This document shows, piece by piece, positions 10,639 to 20,040 of a DNA stretch of 64,000 nt. Under the pieces are notes generated by a model. That model had not been told where the DNA came from and did not search any database. It saw only the letters and a list, made by a program, of their open reading frames with translations. Position 1 is the stretch's first letter. Each line of letters opens with the position of its first letter. Origin of the DNA: Phytopythium helicoides (Eukaryota; Oomycota; Peronosporomycetes; Pythiales; Pythiaceae); contig JANFNE010000017.1 in the NCBI GenBank assembly GCA_024867545.1, positions 955,001 to 1,019,000 of the forward strand, read 5' to 3'. A program made the position numbers and the translations under genes.

Positions 10639-11502
10639 ATGAAGCTCTTCTCGCTCGCCGTCGCAATCGTCGCCGGCTTCTCCGTGATCACAGCCGACGC
10701 CGCCAACTCACTTGAAGACAACAAGAAAATCGCGAAAGCTTACATCGACGATATGTTCAACAAACGCGACCCCACGGCCGTCGACCGATACGTCGGAAAT
10801 TACTACAACCAGCACAACCCGAATGCGGCCGATGGCCCGCAGGCGATCAGAGACTTTGTTGCCAACTTGGCAAACAGCAGCAAGGTCGAGTTTGGCGCGA
10901 TCGTCGCCGAAGGTAACTTGGTGTGGCTCGACACGCGCTACAGCGGCGTCCCTGGCATCCCGAATTCGATCGTCGTCGACGTCGTCCGCATCCAGGACGG
11001 CAAGGTGGTCGAGCACTGGGACGTCGTTCAGACCGAGGTGACGAACACCACCAGTGGTAACCCCATGTTCCCCATCAAGAGCGTGGTCACGAAGACTTCG
11101 AAAGCCACGCAGGAATACAACAAAAAGATCGCCAAGGGACTCCTGCACGGAGTTTTCAATTTGAAGGACGCGTCGGCTATTGACAAGTATGTTGGACCCA
11201 CATACACCCAGCACAACCCGCTGTTTCCGGACGGCCCGGACGTGCTCAGGAGCGCGATTTCGTTTCTGTCGAATAGCTCCGCCGTTGACTTTGGAGCCAT
11301 CCACGCCACGGCTGACCTCGTTTTCGTCAACACTCGCTACAGCGGCGGGGGTTCGGCGGTCACTGTTGGCGTCGACGCCTTCCGTGTCGCGAATGGTAAG
11401 ATTGTTGAGCACTGGGATCGTATCCAAACTCAGGTGGGAGCTTCGGAGTCGAGGAGCGGCCGTGACATGTTCCCTATCGCCGACTACTACAGCGTGTGGT
11501 AA
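10639..11502 (+). CDS. Secreted protein with two SnoaL-like (NTF2-fold) domains, copy 1
   Basis: 287 residues. The N-terminus MKLFSLAVAIVAGFSVITADA is a classical signal peptide cleaved near ADA. The rest is a tandem of two SnoaL-like domains. Each has the pattern NKKIAK...FN..D..A.D.YVG..Y.QHNP...DGP, then NSS.V.FGAI, TRYSG and GK.VEHWD..QT.V, at about residues 28-150 and 157-280. The family is a cone-like NTF2 fold used by polyketide cyclases and many uncharacterised secreted proteins; the conserved HNP and EHWD motifs line the pocket, but no substrate can be inferred. It is likely extracellular. A 266-codon antisense frame covers it in every copy and is a codon-bias shadow. The protein is identical to copy 2. 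Confidence 0.85.
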   Translation: MKLFSLAVAIVAGFSVITADAANSLEDNKKIAKAYIDDMFNKRDPTAVDRYVGNYYNQHNPNAADGPQAIRDFVANLANSSKVEFGAIVAEGNLVWLDTRYSGVPGIPNSIVVDVVRIQDGKVVEHWDVVQTEVTNTTSGNPMFPIKSVVTKTSKATQEYNKKIAKGLLHGVFNLKDASAIDKYVGPTYTQHNPLFPDGPDVLRSAISFLSNSSAVDFGAIHATADLVFVNTRYSGGGSAVTVGVDAFRVANGKIVEHWDRIQTQVGASESRSGRDMFPIADYYSVW

Positions 11503-11638
11503 TGTCAAGTGCGTGGCGACAATCGAGGCTCGTTCGATAATGCATCAATACACGACTTGGCTCAAGTATCCTTGAGTGTGAATTGGAGGTTGTGGTTGAC
11601 GAGGGCGAAGCAAAAGTAGTGATGTGAAAAGCAGTTGC

Positions 11639-12493
11639 TCATACGTCAATACCTCCCATTTTAGTGCATTTTTCGCCTTGTGAGTGAAGATACTTCATGA
11701 TGTCGACGTGCCCGTTCGCAGCAGCAATGTCGATGAGATTTGTGATACAGTACTCGAGGCCTTTGAAATCGAGCTCCATGAGCCCATTATAGTCTTCAAC
11801 ACACTCGAGAACATCCGTGGTACCCATTCGAGCAGACTCTTCTTGCCAGCTCCACCCCCACAATGACACAGAGAGCTCGTACGGCTGCGCTTCGATTCCA
11901 GACTCAAGAATATAGCGAGCGATATCTAAGTGACCGTGCCGAACAGCGTTCCTTAGTGCTTTCATCGAGCAACCTTCTGTGCGATTCTGATGAAGGTAGC
12001 GGACGATATCGAGGTGTCCATTCCTAGCGGCCTTGTCCATTGCCTTGATCGTGCATCCTTCGCTTCGGTTTTCGTGGAGCCACACTACCGTGCCAAGATC
12101 ACCATTCATTGCTGCGATATCCATAGCTTCTGTGGACGCGGATGTATCCAATTCATGCAGCAACCGCAGGGGGTCGAGAAGGCCCTTGCTGGCCGCCATG
12201 TCGACCGCATGGGTGCCCACGTCTGCTGGAAATCGGCGGACCACCCACTTGAGAATGTGCATGTGATTGTTTTCCAGCGTAGCTTCGATAACTAGAGGCA
12301 CCCAATCCTTATGGATCTGGATGAACTCATTTGTGTGGAGAAATCGAGCGTCACAAGGACTCGCTAGGCGTTGACGCGCTCGAGTCGACCTGCTTGATCT
12401 CTCGGCCTTCGCAGCGCGCTCATTGGTAGCAGTGTGGATGTCCGCGCAGGTACGCAAGGCTGCCTCCTCGCTCTGCTCTTCTTTGCAATACAA
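11639..12493 (-). CDS. Ankyrin-repeat protein, copy 1 (5' end uncertain)
   Basis: The open minus-strand frame encodes about 284 codons with oomycete-style ankyrin repeats, for example AMDKAARNGHLDIVRYLH and ALRNAVRHGHLDIARYI. It ends with DIAAANGHVDIMKYLHSQGE. The frame opens at 12493 without an ATG; the first in-frame ATG is at 12262 (MHILKWVVRRFPADVG, about 207 residues). The true start may need an upstream exon, or the 5' end may be lost. It lies head-to-head with a second ankyrin frame on the plus strand. Ankyrin repeats mediate protein binding; no partner is evident. Its stop codon lies just inside the region shared with SnoaL copy 3. Confidence 0.6.
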   Translation of the reverse strand: MYCKEEQSEEAALRTCADIHTATNERAAKAERSSRSTRARQRLASPCDARFLHTNEFIQIHKDWVPLVIEATLENNHMHILKWVVRRFPADVGTHAVDMAASKGLLDPLRLLHELDTSASTEAMDIAAMNGDLGTVVWLHENRSEGCTIKAMDKAARNGHLDIVRYLHQNRTEGCSMKALRNAVRHGHLDIARYILESGIEAQPYELSVSLWGWSWQEESARMGTTDVLECVEDYNGLMELDFKGLEYCITNLIDIAAANGHVDIMKYLHSQGEKCTKMGGIDV

Positions 12494-12578
12494 GTGTCGA
12501 GACCAGTCTGTTCACCAGACCGTTGGAAAGTAGAGAGATCCATCCCTCCTTGTTCATCATGCTTCACATCGTTTTGGG

Positions 12579-12764
12579 ATGACTTTTGCTGTCATGCGGG
12601 GTCATCTTGCTGCTGCCAAATGGATCCATGAGAACTCGAGCGTAAGCTGCGATCCTCGAGTAGCAGACATTGCAGCAACGCGCGGACACCTCGAGATGGT
12701 TCGTTGGGTCCATGAAAACGACATCACAACTTTCTCGACGCGCGCTATGGACGGTGCCGCCTAG
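12579..12764 (+). pseudogene. Ankyrin-repeat gene, truncated copy
   Basis: 61 codons from an ATG at 12579 match the first 61 residues of the intact gene at 15441-15923 with one change (Val for Ala, from the T at 12660). The frame then hits a TAG exactly where homology between the duplicated segments ends. It is a fragment cut by the duplication breakpoint. Confidence 0.75.
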
Positions 12765-12813
12765 AAAAGTCTTCCTGGCATCAAGTTATCGGGATAGATA
12801 TCAGTAGCTCATG

Positions 12814-12861
12814 CCGCAATGGTGCAATGCTGCAATGCTGCAATGCTACAATGGTGCAATG
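12814..12861. repeat. Short tandem repeat, 8-base unit TGCAATGC/TGCAATGG
   Basis: About five degenerate copies of GCAATGCT/GCAATGGT lie directly after the right border of duplication copy 1, in the unique spacer between the two copies. Confidence 0.7.
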
Positions 12862-13423
12862 TAGGAGCATCCAACGGTTGACGTGGAGCGTTTTAATCGA
12901 GCTAGTATTATCCGATTTACAAAGCATCCACCTTGGACGGCACGGACAGGGGAGCAATCCGCGGTCGTGGCATCACGACTCGCGAAGGAACAAGCCTATG
13001 CCTTCCTTGATTGCGACACAGGATTGCGTTAAGATGACACTGGGGTTCCTGGCCATGACCTAACACCATCTTTCAGGCTATCCCCCGTCGTACGTGGCGC
13101 GTACGTGGCTCACAACGTGTAAGGACACCGAATCTGATGACTCAAATGCTGTGCAGCCCATTCATCGTTCGCGAAATCGATGGATTGATGATGCGAAAGG
13201 TGTCAGTTTACGGCTGCAATTCCGTAAATAAGACCAACACAACACACCGGCAAATCTCTGACTGATCGGTCCTGTCCCGGATCATGAGGTTGTAACAGCG
13301 ATTACTCAATACTGAGAAAGCGGCAGGCAGCAATTCCATCAGGCTGTCCGAACGTCGAGTTCAATCGTTCCCGACGAACGACGGAGCTGGCATCGCAAAA
13401 AGGAACGCTCCACTCCTAATCCA

Positions 13424-13444
13424 TCATTCGCGCTTTTGCTTCCT
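13424..13444 (+). promoter_or_regulatory. Oomycete-type core promoter of SnoaL copy 2
   Basis: Same TCATTCGCG plus CT-rich element, 77 bp before the ATG. Confidence 0.55.
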
Positions 13445-13500
13445 CCCCAGCAACCAAACTCCCTCCACTCCTTCAGTACAGTATCTCTCCCACGACAACC

Positions 13501-14364
13501 ATGAAGCTCTTCTCGCTCGCCGTCGCAATCGTCGCCGGCTTCTCCGTGATCACAGCCGACGCCGCCAACTCACTTGAAGACAACAAGAAAATCGCGAAAG
13601 CTTACATCGACGATATGTTCAACAAACGCGACCCCACGGCCGTCGACCGATACGTCGGAAATTACTACAACCAGCACAACCCGAATGCGGCCGATGGCCC
13701 GCAGGCGATCAGAGACTTTGTTGCCAACTTGGCAAACAGCAGCAAGGTCGAGTTTGGCGCGATCGTCGCCGAAGGTAACTTGGTGTGGCTCGACACGCGC
13801 TACAGCGGCGTCCCTGGCATCCCGAATTCGATCGTCGTCGACGTCGTCCGCATCCAGGACGGCAAGGTGGTCGAGCACTGGGACGTCGTTCAGACCGAGG
13901 TGACGAACACCACCAGTGGTAACCCCATGTTCCCCATCAAGAGCGTGGTCACGAAGACTTCGAAAGCCACGCAGGAATACAACAAAAAGATCGCCAAGGG
14001 ACTCCTGCACGGAGTTTTCAATTTGAAGGACGCGTCGGCTATTGACAAGTATGTTGGACCCACATACACCCAGCACAACCCGCTGTTTCCGGACGGCCCG
14101 GACGTGCTCAGGAGCGCGATTTCGTTTCTGTCGAATAGCTCCGCCGTTGACTTTGGAGCCATCCACGCCACGGCTGACCTCGTTTTCGTCAACACTCGCT
14201 ACAGCGGCGGGGGTTCGGCGGTCACTGTTGGCGTCGACGCCTTCCGTGTCGCGAATGGTAAGATTGTTGAGCACTGGGATCGTATCCAAACTCAGGTGGG
14301 AGCTTCGGAGTCGAGGAGCGGCCGTGACATGTTCCCTATCGCCGACTACTACAGCGTGTGGTAA
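13501..14364 (+). CDS. Secreted two-domain SnoaL-like protein, copy 2
   Basis: Identical in protein sequence to copy 1: a signal peptide followed by two NTF2-fold domains with HNP and EHWD motifs. It lies in the second member of the 2.5 kb duplication, with the same upstream promoter and the same downstream ankyrin gene on the opposite strand. The high identity indicates a very recent duplication, or that two haplotypes were placed in series during assembly. Confidence 0.85.
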   Translation: MKLFSLAVAIVAGFSVITADAANSLEDNKKIAKAYIDDMFNKRDPTAVDRYVGNYYNQHNPNAADGPQAIRDFVANLANSSKVEFGAIVAEGNLVWLDTRYSGVPGIPNSIVVDVVRIQDGKVVEHWDVVQTEVTNTTSGNPMFPIKSVVTKTSKATQEYNKKIAKGLLHGVFNLKDASAIDKYVGPTYTQHNPLFPDGPDVLRSAISFLSNSSAVDFGAIHATADLVFVNTRYSGGGSAVTVGVDAFRVANGKIVEHWDRIQTQVGASESRSGRDMFPIADYYSVW

Positions 14365-14500
14365 TGTCAAGTGCGTGGCGACAATCGAGGCTCGTTCGAT
14401 AATGCATCAATACACGACTTGGCTCAAGTATCCTTGAGTGTGAATTGGAGGTTGTGGTTGACGAGGGCGAAGCAAAAGTAGTGATGTGAAAAGCAGTTGC

Positions 14501-15355
14501 TCATACGTCAATACCTCCCATTTTAGTGCATTTTTCGCCTTGTGAGTGAAGATACTTCATGATGTCGACGTGCCCGTTCGCAGCAGCAATGTCGATGAGA
14601 TTTGTGATACAGTACTCGAGGCCTTTGAAATCGAGCTCCATGAGCCCATTATAGTCTTCAACACACTCGAGAACATCCGTGGTACCCATTCGAGCAGACT
14701 CTTCTTGCCAGCTCCACCCCCACAATGACACAGAGAGCTCGTACGGCTGCGCTTCGATTCCAGACTCAAGAATATAGCGAGCGATATCTAAGTGACCGTG
14801 CCGAACAGCGTTCCTTAGTGCTTTCATCGAGCAACCTTCTGTGCGATTCTGATGAAGGTAGCGGACGATATCGAGGTGTCCATTCCTAGCGGCCTTGTCC
14901 ATTGCCTTGATCGTGCATCCTTCGCTTCGGTTTTCGTGGAGCCACACTACCGTGCCAAGATCACCATTCATTGCTGCGATATCCATAGCTTCTGTGGACG
15001 CGGATGTATCCAATTCATGCAGCAACCGCAGGGGGTCGAGAAGGCCCTTGCTGGCCGCCATGTCGACCGCATGGGTGCCCACGTCTGCTGGAAATCGGCG
15101 GACCACCCACTTGAGAATGTGCATGTGATTGTTTTCCAGCGTAGCTTCGATAACTAGAGGCACCCAATCCTTATGGATCTGGATGAACTCATTTGTGTGG
15201 AGAAATCGAGCGTCACAAGGACTCGCTAGGCGTTGACGCGCTCGAGTCGACCTGCTTGATCTCTCGGCCTTCGCAGCGCGCTCATTGGTAGCAGTGTGGA
15301 TGTCCGCGCAGGTACGCAAGGCTGCCTCCTCGCTCTGCTCTTCTTTGCAATACAA
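14501..15355 (-). CDS. Ankyrin-repeat protein, copy 2 (5' end uncertain)
   Basis: Same protein as the copy at 11639-12493. The open frame begins at 15355 without an ATG; the first in-frame ATG is at 15124. It lies head-to-head with the plus-strand ankyrin gene at 15441, about 85 bp apart, so the two may share a promoter or be halves of an ancient ankyrin gene split by an inversion. Confidence 0.6.
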   Translation of the reverse strand: MYCKEEQSEEAALRTCADIHTATNERAAKAERSSRSTRARQRLASPCDARFLHTNEFIQIHKDWVPLVIEATLENNHMHILKWVVRRFPADVGTHAVDMAASKGLLDPLRLLHELDTSASTEAMDIAAMNGDLGTVVWLHENRSEGCTIKAMDKAARNGHLDIVRYLHQNRTEGCSMKALRNAVRHGHLDIARYILESGIEAQPYELSVSLWGWSWQEESARMGTTDVLECVEDYNGLMELDFKGLEYCITNLIDIAAANGHVDIMKYLHSQGEKCTKMGGIDV

Positions 15356-15440
15356 GTGTCGAGACCAGTCTGTTCACCAGACCGTTGGAAAGTAGAGAGA
15401 TCCATCCCTCCTTGTTCATCATGCTTCACATCGTTTTGGG

Positions 15441-15923
15441 ATGACTTTTGCTGTCATGCGGGGTCATCTTGCTGCTGCCAAATGGATCCATGAGAACTCG
15501 AGCGTAAGCTGCGATCCTCGAGCAGCAGACATTGCAGCAACGCGCGGACACCTCGAGATGGTTCGTTGGGTCCATGAAAACGACATCACAACTTTCTCGA
15601 CGCGCGCTATGGACGGTGCCGCCAAGAATGGCTTTTTGGGCGTCATCAGTTTTTTGCATCTCAATCGAAGCGAAGGATGCACAACCGCAGCAATGGACAT
15701 GGCTGCTCGACACGGTCACTTCGAGGTCGTAAAGTGGCTTCATGCGAATCACTCAGAAGGCTGTACGCTTGAGGCAATCAACGATGCGGATCAAGAACGA
15801 CACACGGAATTGGTGGAGTGGTTGAAGACGTCTTACCCCGCCCAGTACGAAGGTTGGTCCACCCGTGGGCGGGTTTCTTTCTTCACTTTTCCTCTGTACC
15901 CTTCTTTTTATTGGGGAGACTAA
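15441..15923 (+). CDS. Ankyrin-repeat protein, short
   Basis: 160 residues from an ATG at 15441. Repeats read MRGHLAAAKWIHENSS, TRGHLEMVRWVHEND, KNGFLGVISFLHLNRSEGC and ARHGHFEVVKWLHANHSEGC, each about 33 residues, with the C-terminal HxEGCT pattern typical of oomycete ankyrin arrays. The last 35 residues are not repeat-like. It probably acts as a protein-binding module. The companion copy at 12579 is truncated, so this is the only full-length plus-strand copy here. It lacks a signal peptide. Confidence 0.65.
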   Translation: MTFAVMRGHLAAAKWIHENSSVSCDPRAADIAATRGHLEMVRWVHENDITTFSTRAMDGAAKNGFLGVISFLHLNRSEGCTTAAMDMAARHGHFEVVKWLHANHSEGCTLEAINDADQERHTELVEWLKTSYPAQYEGWSTRGRVSFFTFPLYPSFYWGD

Positions 15924-16630
15924 TGACTTAACCCAAGCGCGTATCTCCATGGGCTCAACTTTGATATAACTGCGGGGTTATCGTGGGTCGCTCATTACTG
16001 CAGTAACAACACGTGGCACTGCCATTTAGCTAGCCTTCACACTACACGACGAATATCAATCGACAAACAAAATACAGCAATGGTGAGATGTTGGCAACTT
16101 GCCTAGACGGTACTGGCACCTTGGGTAGTCAGTCTGGTGGCGAATGTTTTCGTCGATCATGAGTTGGTTCTCTTCCTCCATAATTACATCACCTAGGATA
16201 CGCCCCGATTGTCCAGCAAATCATGAAGAGCACGACGCCGAGTGGCCACGCATCCAAGTTGAACCCAGCCTCAACTTGGATTGATGCGTTGCGACCATTG
16301 GTCGAAACAAATCACTTGCATCATTTCCATTGGTCCAAATAATCAAATATACATTTTTCAGCCAATCAACAGTCATCACGTCTTTTCAAGAACTTTCCTT
16401 CTCCACCAGGTCTCCTTGGAGGCCTCGCCACTTCCAGATTCGCCGGCTCCCGCTCACATCTCCAGGCCGCCAAAGAAGCCCAGCGAGCTCCAAGGACGCG
16501 CAGGTGACGAGCAGACGAGTGCTGCGGGTGTTTCTCACGTTTCTGTGGCTGCAGGCGGAGCGGTAGCGGCGCACGGAGCGGTTGCGTGAGCACGGGGGAG
16601 GCGCAGGTGCGCCCCATTGATGTTCGCAGA
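15924..16630. other. Intergenic, no convincing gene
   Basis: The left part is AT-balanced and featureless. From about 16390 to 16600 GC content rises, and several overlapping frames are open on both strands, but none shows a domain. CCAAT-like motifs (ATTGGT, CCAATC) occur at about 16300-16370. Confidence 0.4.
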
Positions 16631-16659
16631 TGGAGGTGGAGGGCTGACGTGTTGTTTTC

Positions 16660-16807
16660 GTGCAGGCCATGCGAGACCATACCAATGAACGAAACCATAC
16701 CAATGAGCGAGACAATGACCATGAAGGAGACAATGACCATGAACGAGAGACCGTGAGCCCGAGGACGAACACAATGACCAAAACCCGAACTACGAGCGTG
16801 GCCAAAT
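16660..16807. repeat. Degenerate short tandem repeats leading into the satellite
   Basis: Approximate repeats of about 18 bp, such as GAGACAATGACCATGAA and GAAACCATACCAATGA, sit between ordinary sequence and the first satellite unit. They share the CCATACCAATGA/ACCAAATGAG vocabulary of the satellite's junction sequence, so they look like an eroded edge. Confidence 0.55.
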
Positions 16808-18890
16808 GAGCCAAAGACGAGGACAAACACGACGAACGAGGGTCGAGACGAACGCTGCTGGCTCCGGCGCGCCATGACCAGCGGCCGCGCTACAGCTAGG
16901 CCGGTCGAGCGATCCACGCGAGTGGGGTCACGTGGGGGCCCTGCTGTCTGATGTGCTTCGCTCGACTGCCGGAGCTCGGTGCGAGCCGCGGCAGGCTGCA
17001 AGCCGAGTATGCGCGCCAGCTCGCCCTCCCACTCGCTCGGTCCAACCAATGCCGAATGCCGAATGCCGAATGCCGAATGCCGAATGCCGAATGCCGAATG
17101 CCGAATGCCGAATGCCGAATGCCGAATGCCGAATGCCGAATGCCGAATGCCGAATGCCGAATGCCGAATGCCGAATGCCGAATGCTGGATGCCGAATGCC
17201 ACAATACCAACGAATTGATCGAGCGAGACCAAAGCCACCAATGACCGATACCATGGGCGTGACCAAATGAGCCAAAGACGAGGACAAACACGACGAACGA
17301 GGGTCGAGACGAACGCTGCTGGCTCCGGCGCGCCATGGCCAGCGGCCGCGCTACAGCTAGGCCGGTCGAGCGATCCACGCGAGTGGGGTCACGTGGGGGC
17401 CCTGCTGTCTGATGTGCTTCGCTCGACTGCCGGAGCTCGGTGCGAGCCGCGGCAGGCTGCAAGCCGAGTATGCGCGCGAGCTCGCCTTCCCACTCGCTCG
17501 GTCCAACCAATGCCGAATGCCGAATGCCGAATGCCGAATGCCGAATGCCGAATGCCGAATGCCACAATACCAACGAGTTGATCGAGCGAGACCAAAGCCA
17601 CCAATGACCGATACCATGGGCGTGACCAAATGAGCCAAAGACGAGGACAAACACGACGAACGAGGGTCGAGACGAACGCTGCTGGCTCCGGCGCGCCATG
17701 ACCAGCGGCCGCGCTACAGCTAGGCCGGTCGAGCGATCCACGCGAGTGGGGTCACGTGGGGGCCCTGCTGTCTGATGTGCTTCGCTCGACTGCCGGAGCT
17801 CGGTGCGAGCCGCGGCAGGCTGCAAGCCGAGTATGCGCGCGAGCTCGCCTTCCCACTCGCTCGGTCCAACCAATGCCGAATGCCGAATGCCGAATGCCGA
17901 ATGCCGAATGCCGAATGCCGAATGCCGAATGCCGAATGCCGAATGCCGAATGCCGAATGCCGAATGCCGAATGCCGAATGCCGAATGCCGAATGCCGAAT
18001 GCCACAATACCAACGAGTTGATCGAGCGAGACCAAAGCCACCAATGACCGATACCATGGGCGTGACCAAATGAGCCAAAGACGAGGACAAACACGACGAA
18101 CGAGGGTCGAGACGAACGCTGCTGGCTCCGGCGCGCCATGACCAGCGGCCGCGCTACAGCTAGGCCGGTCGAGCGATCCACGCGAGTGGGGTCACGTGGG
18201 GGCCCTGCTGTCTGATGTGCTTCGCTCGACTGCCGGAGCTCGGTGCGAGCCGCGGCAGGCTGCAAGCCGAGTATGCGCGCCAGCTCGCCCTCCCACTCGC
18301 TCGGTCCAACCAATGCCGAATGCCGAATGCCGAATGCCGAATGCCGAATGCCGAATGCCGAATGCCGAATGCCGAATGCCGAACGCCACAATACCAACGA
18401 GTTGATCGAGCGAGACCAAAGCCACCAATGACCGATACCATGGGCGTGACCAAATGAGCCAAAGACGAGGACAAACACGACGAACGAGGGTCGAGACGAA
18501 CGCTGCTGGCTCCGGCGCGCCATGACCAGCGGCCGCGCTACAGCTAGGCCGGTCGAGCGATCCACGCGAGTGGGGTCACGTGGGGGCCCTGCTGTCTGAT
18601 GTGCTTCGCTCGACTGCCGGAGCTCGGTGCGAGCCGCGGCAGGCTGCAAGCCGAGTATGCGCGCGAGCTCGCCTTCCCACTCGCTCGGTCCAACCAATGC
18701 CGAATGCCGAATGCCGAATGCCGAATGCCGAATGCCGAATGCCGAATGCCGAATGCCGAATGCCGAACGCCACAATACCAACGAGTTGATCGAGCGAGAC
18801 CAAAGCCACCAATGACCGATACCATGGGCGTGACCAAATGAGCCAAAGACGAGGACAAACACGACGAACGAGGGTCGAGGCGAACGTTTT
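16808..18890. repeat. Satellite of about 384 bp units with an internal GCCGAAT heptamer array
   Basis: Five full units start at GAGCCAAAGACGAGG (16808, 17269, 17632, 18072, 18456), with a partial sixth from 18840. Unit lengths are 461, 363, 440, 384 and 384 bp; all differences from 384 are multiples of 7. The roughly 300 bp core is almost invariant, and length changes only in the GCCGAAT array (about 7 to 23 copies). Several long frames cross the array on both strands because heptamer repeats avoid stops; they are not genes. Confidence 0.95.
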
Positions 18891-20040
18891 TTTTCTCTTT
18901 ATACGTACACCCCTATCGAGTGGCGGGTCTTTGGTTTTTATCCCGTTCATTTAACGCCATGTCTAAAGGTTGGAGCAAAAGATGAAGGTAGGTACCGTAA
19001 CCTTGGCTGCCGCGATGCAGGCACACCAAGGGTCCTATGTTCGATAAGCTGACTCACCTTGGCTATACCTTGCAGGTGTTGAGGGATTATCCCCGCTGTC
19101 GTGGAAGTTGATGGAAGTCGAGCCGCTGGAACTCTCGCTGGTAGGAAGCTGTCCCTAAACCACTCATTGTACTCTTCTATAACCGCGAAGTTGACAAGAC
19201 GCCCTGCTCATGCTGCTGATGCCAAGAATGAGCAAAACAATGATGTGCGGTTGTATACTAGGGGTGTGGAACATGCAAATGCATCGATCTCACTCTCAGA
19301 TTGGTAACTGCATAGCATGGAGAACAGAATAGGCACGAGGTGCTGGGTCAGGTAACGTATCTACAGCTCATTTTGTATTTGGTAGGTGACTTGCTGCCAG
19401 TCGCTCGTGCTCCAACGCAGGAGTGTCCAACGATTGAAGCTGCCTTCAACATGAGAGTGTATGTGTGGATATATTATATCTAAGTCTAGCGGGTGGTGGC
19501 TATACGCAATGCTTCCAATTGCTCGGCACGAGCTTGGCTGTTGCATCGCGAAAGCGCCCGTCGGAACAATGCTACGATTGTTGACGACCCCCAAGCGTCC
19601 CGTATTCAATGCTCCCTTCGTTGCAACGTTGGATTACGTCAAGGTGATACTTGGCTTCTTGACACCATCTTTCAGGCTGTCCGCGCGGACGTGGCTCACA
19701 ACGTGCAAGGACAGCCGAATTGATGACACAAATGCTGTGCAGCCCGTTCATTGTTCGCGAAATCGATGATGCAAAAGCAGTTAATTTACGGATGCAGTTC
19801 CGTATTTAAGTCAACACGCCGATCTGTCCGGGATCATTGTAATCGATTACTCGGTGCTGAGAAACAGCAGCTATTCCATCAGGCTGTCCGAACGTCGAGT
19901 TCAATCGTTCCCGACGAACGACGGAGCTGGCATCGCAAAAAGGAACGCTCCACTCCTAATCCATCATTCGCGCTTTTGCTTCCTCCCCAGCAACCAAACT
20001 CCCTCCACTCCTTCAGTACAGTATCTCTCCCACGACAACC
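18891..20040. other. Intergenic; upstream region of SnoaL copy 3
   Basis: After a T-rich run at the satellite end I see no gene. From 19692 the sequence is homologous to the upstream region of SnoaL copies 1 and 2 (TGGCTCACAACGTG), with several small indels. From about 19625 to 19691 it resembles only copy 2's flank. Confidence 0.5.
19964..19984 (+). promoter_or_regulatory. Oomycete-type core promoter of SnoaL copy 3
   Basis: Same initiator plus CT-rich flank at the same 77 bp distance from the ATG. Confidence 0.55.

Larger units (their letters stand above)
10244..12766. repeat. Segmental duplication, copy 1 (SnoaL gene + ankyrin genes)
   Basis: This block reappears at 13106-15628 with a constant offset of 2862 bp and near-perfect identity; I noticed one substitution, T at 12660 versus C at 15522. 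The left border is the TGGCTCACAACGTG sequence. The right border falls inside the plus-strand ankyrin gene, where sequence changes abruptly at a TAG. The spacer 12767-13105 is not shared, so this is not a simple head-to-tail repeat. Confidence 0.9.
13106..15628. repeat. Segmental duplication, copy 2
   Basis: This is the near-identical partner of 10244-12766. Its left flank (about 13030-13105) resembles the flank of SnoaL copy 3 at about 19625-19691, sharing ACACCATCTTTCAGGCT, whereas copy 1 lacks this flank. Copy 2 therefore looks more ancestral and copy 1 the derived insertion. Confidence 0.85.

Noticed and set aside
10708..11508. 266-codon antisense frame over each SnoaL gene
   Set aside because: A mirror of strong codon bias on the sense strand, with no motif; conserved only because the copies are nearly identical.
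17043..17205. GCCGAAT heptamer as telomeric repeat
   Set aside because: The unit differs from the oomycete-type TTTAGGG telomere, is interstitial and is bounded by satellite cores on both sides.
16366..18862. Long frames with HSAFGIR or MPNAECR repeats
   Set aside because: Translations of the GCCGAAT array in both directions; no ordinary coding context.
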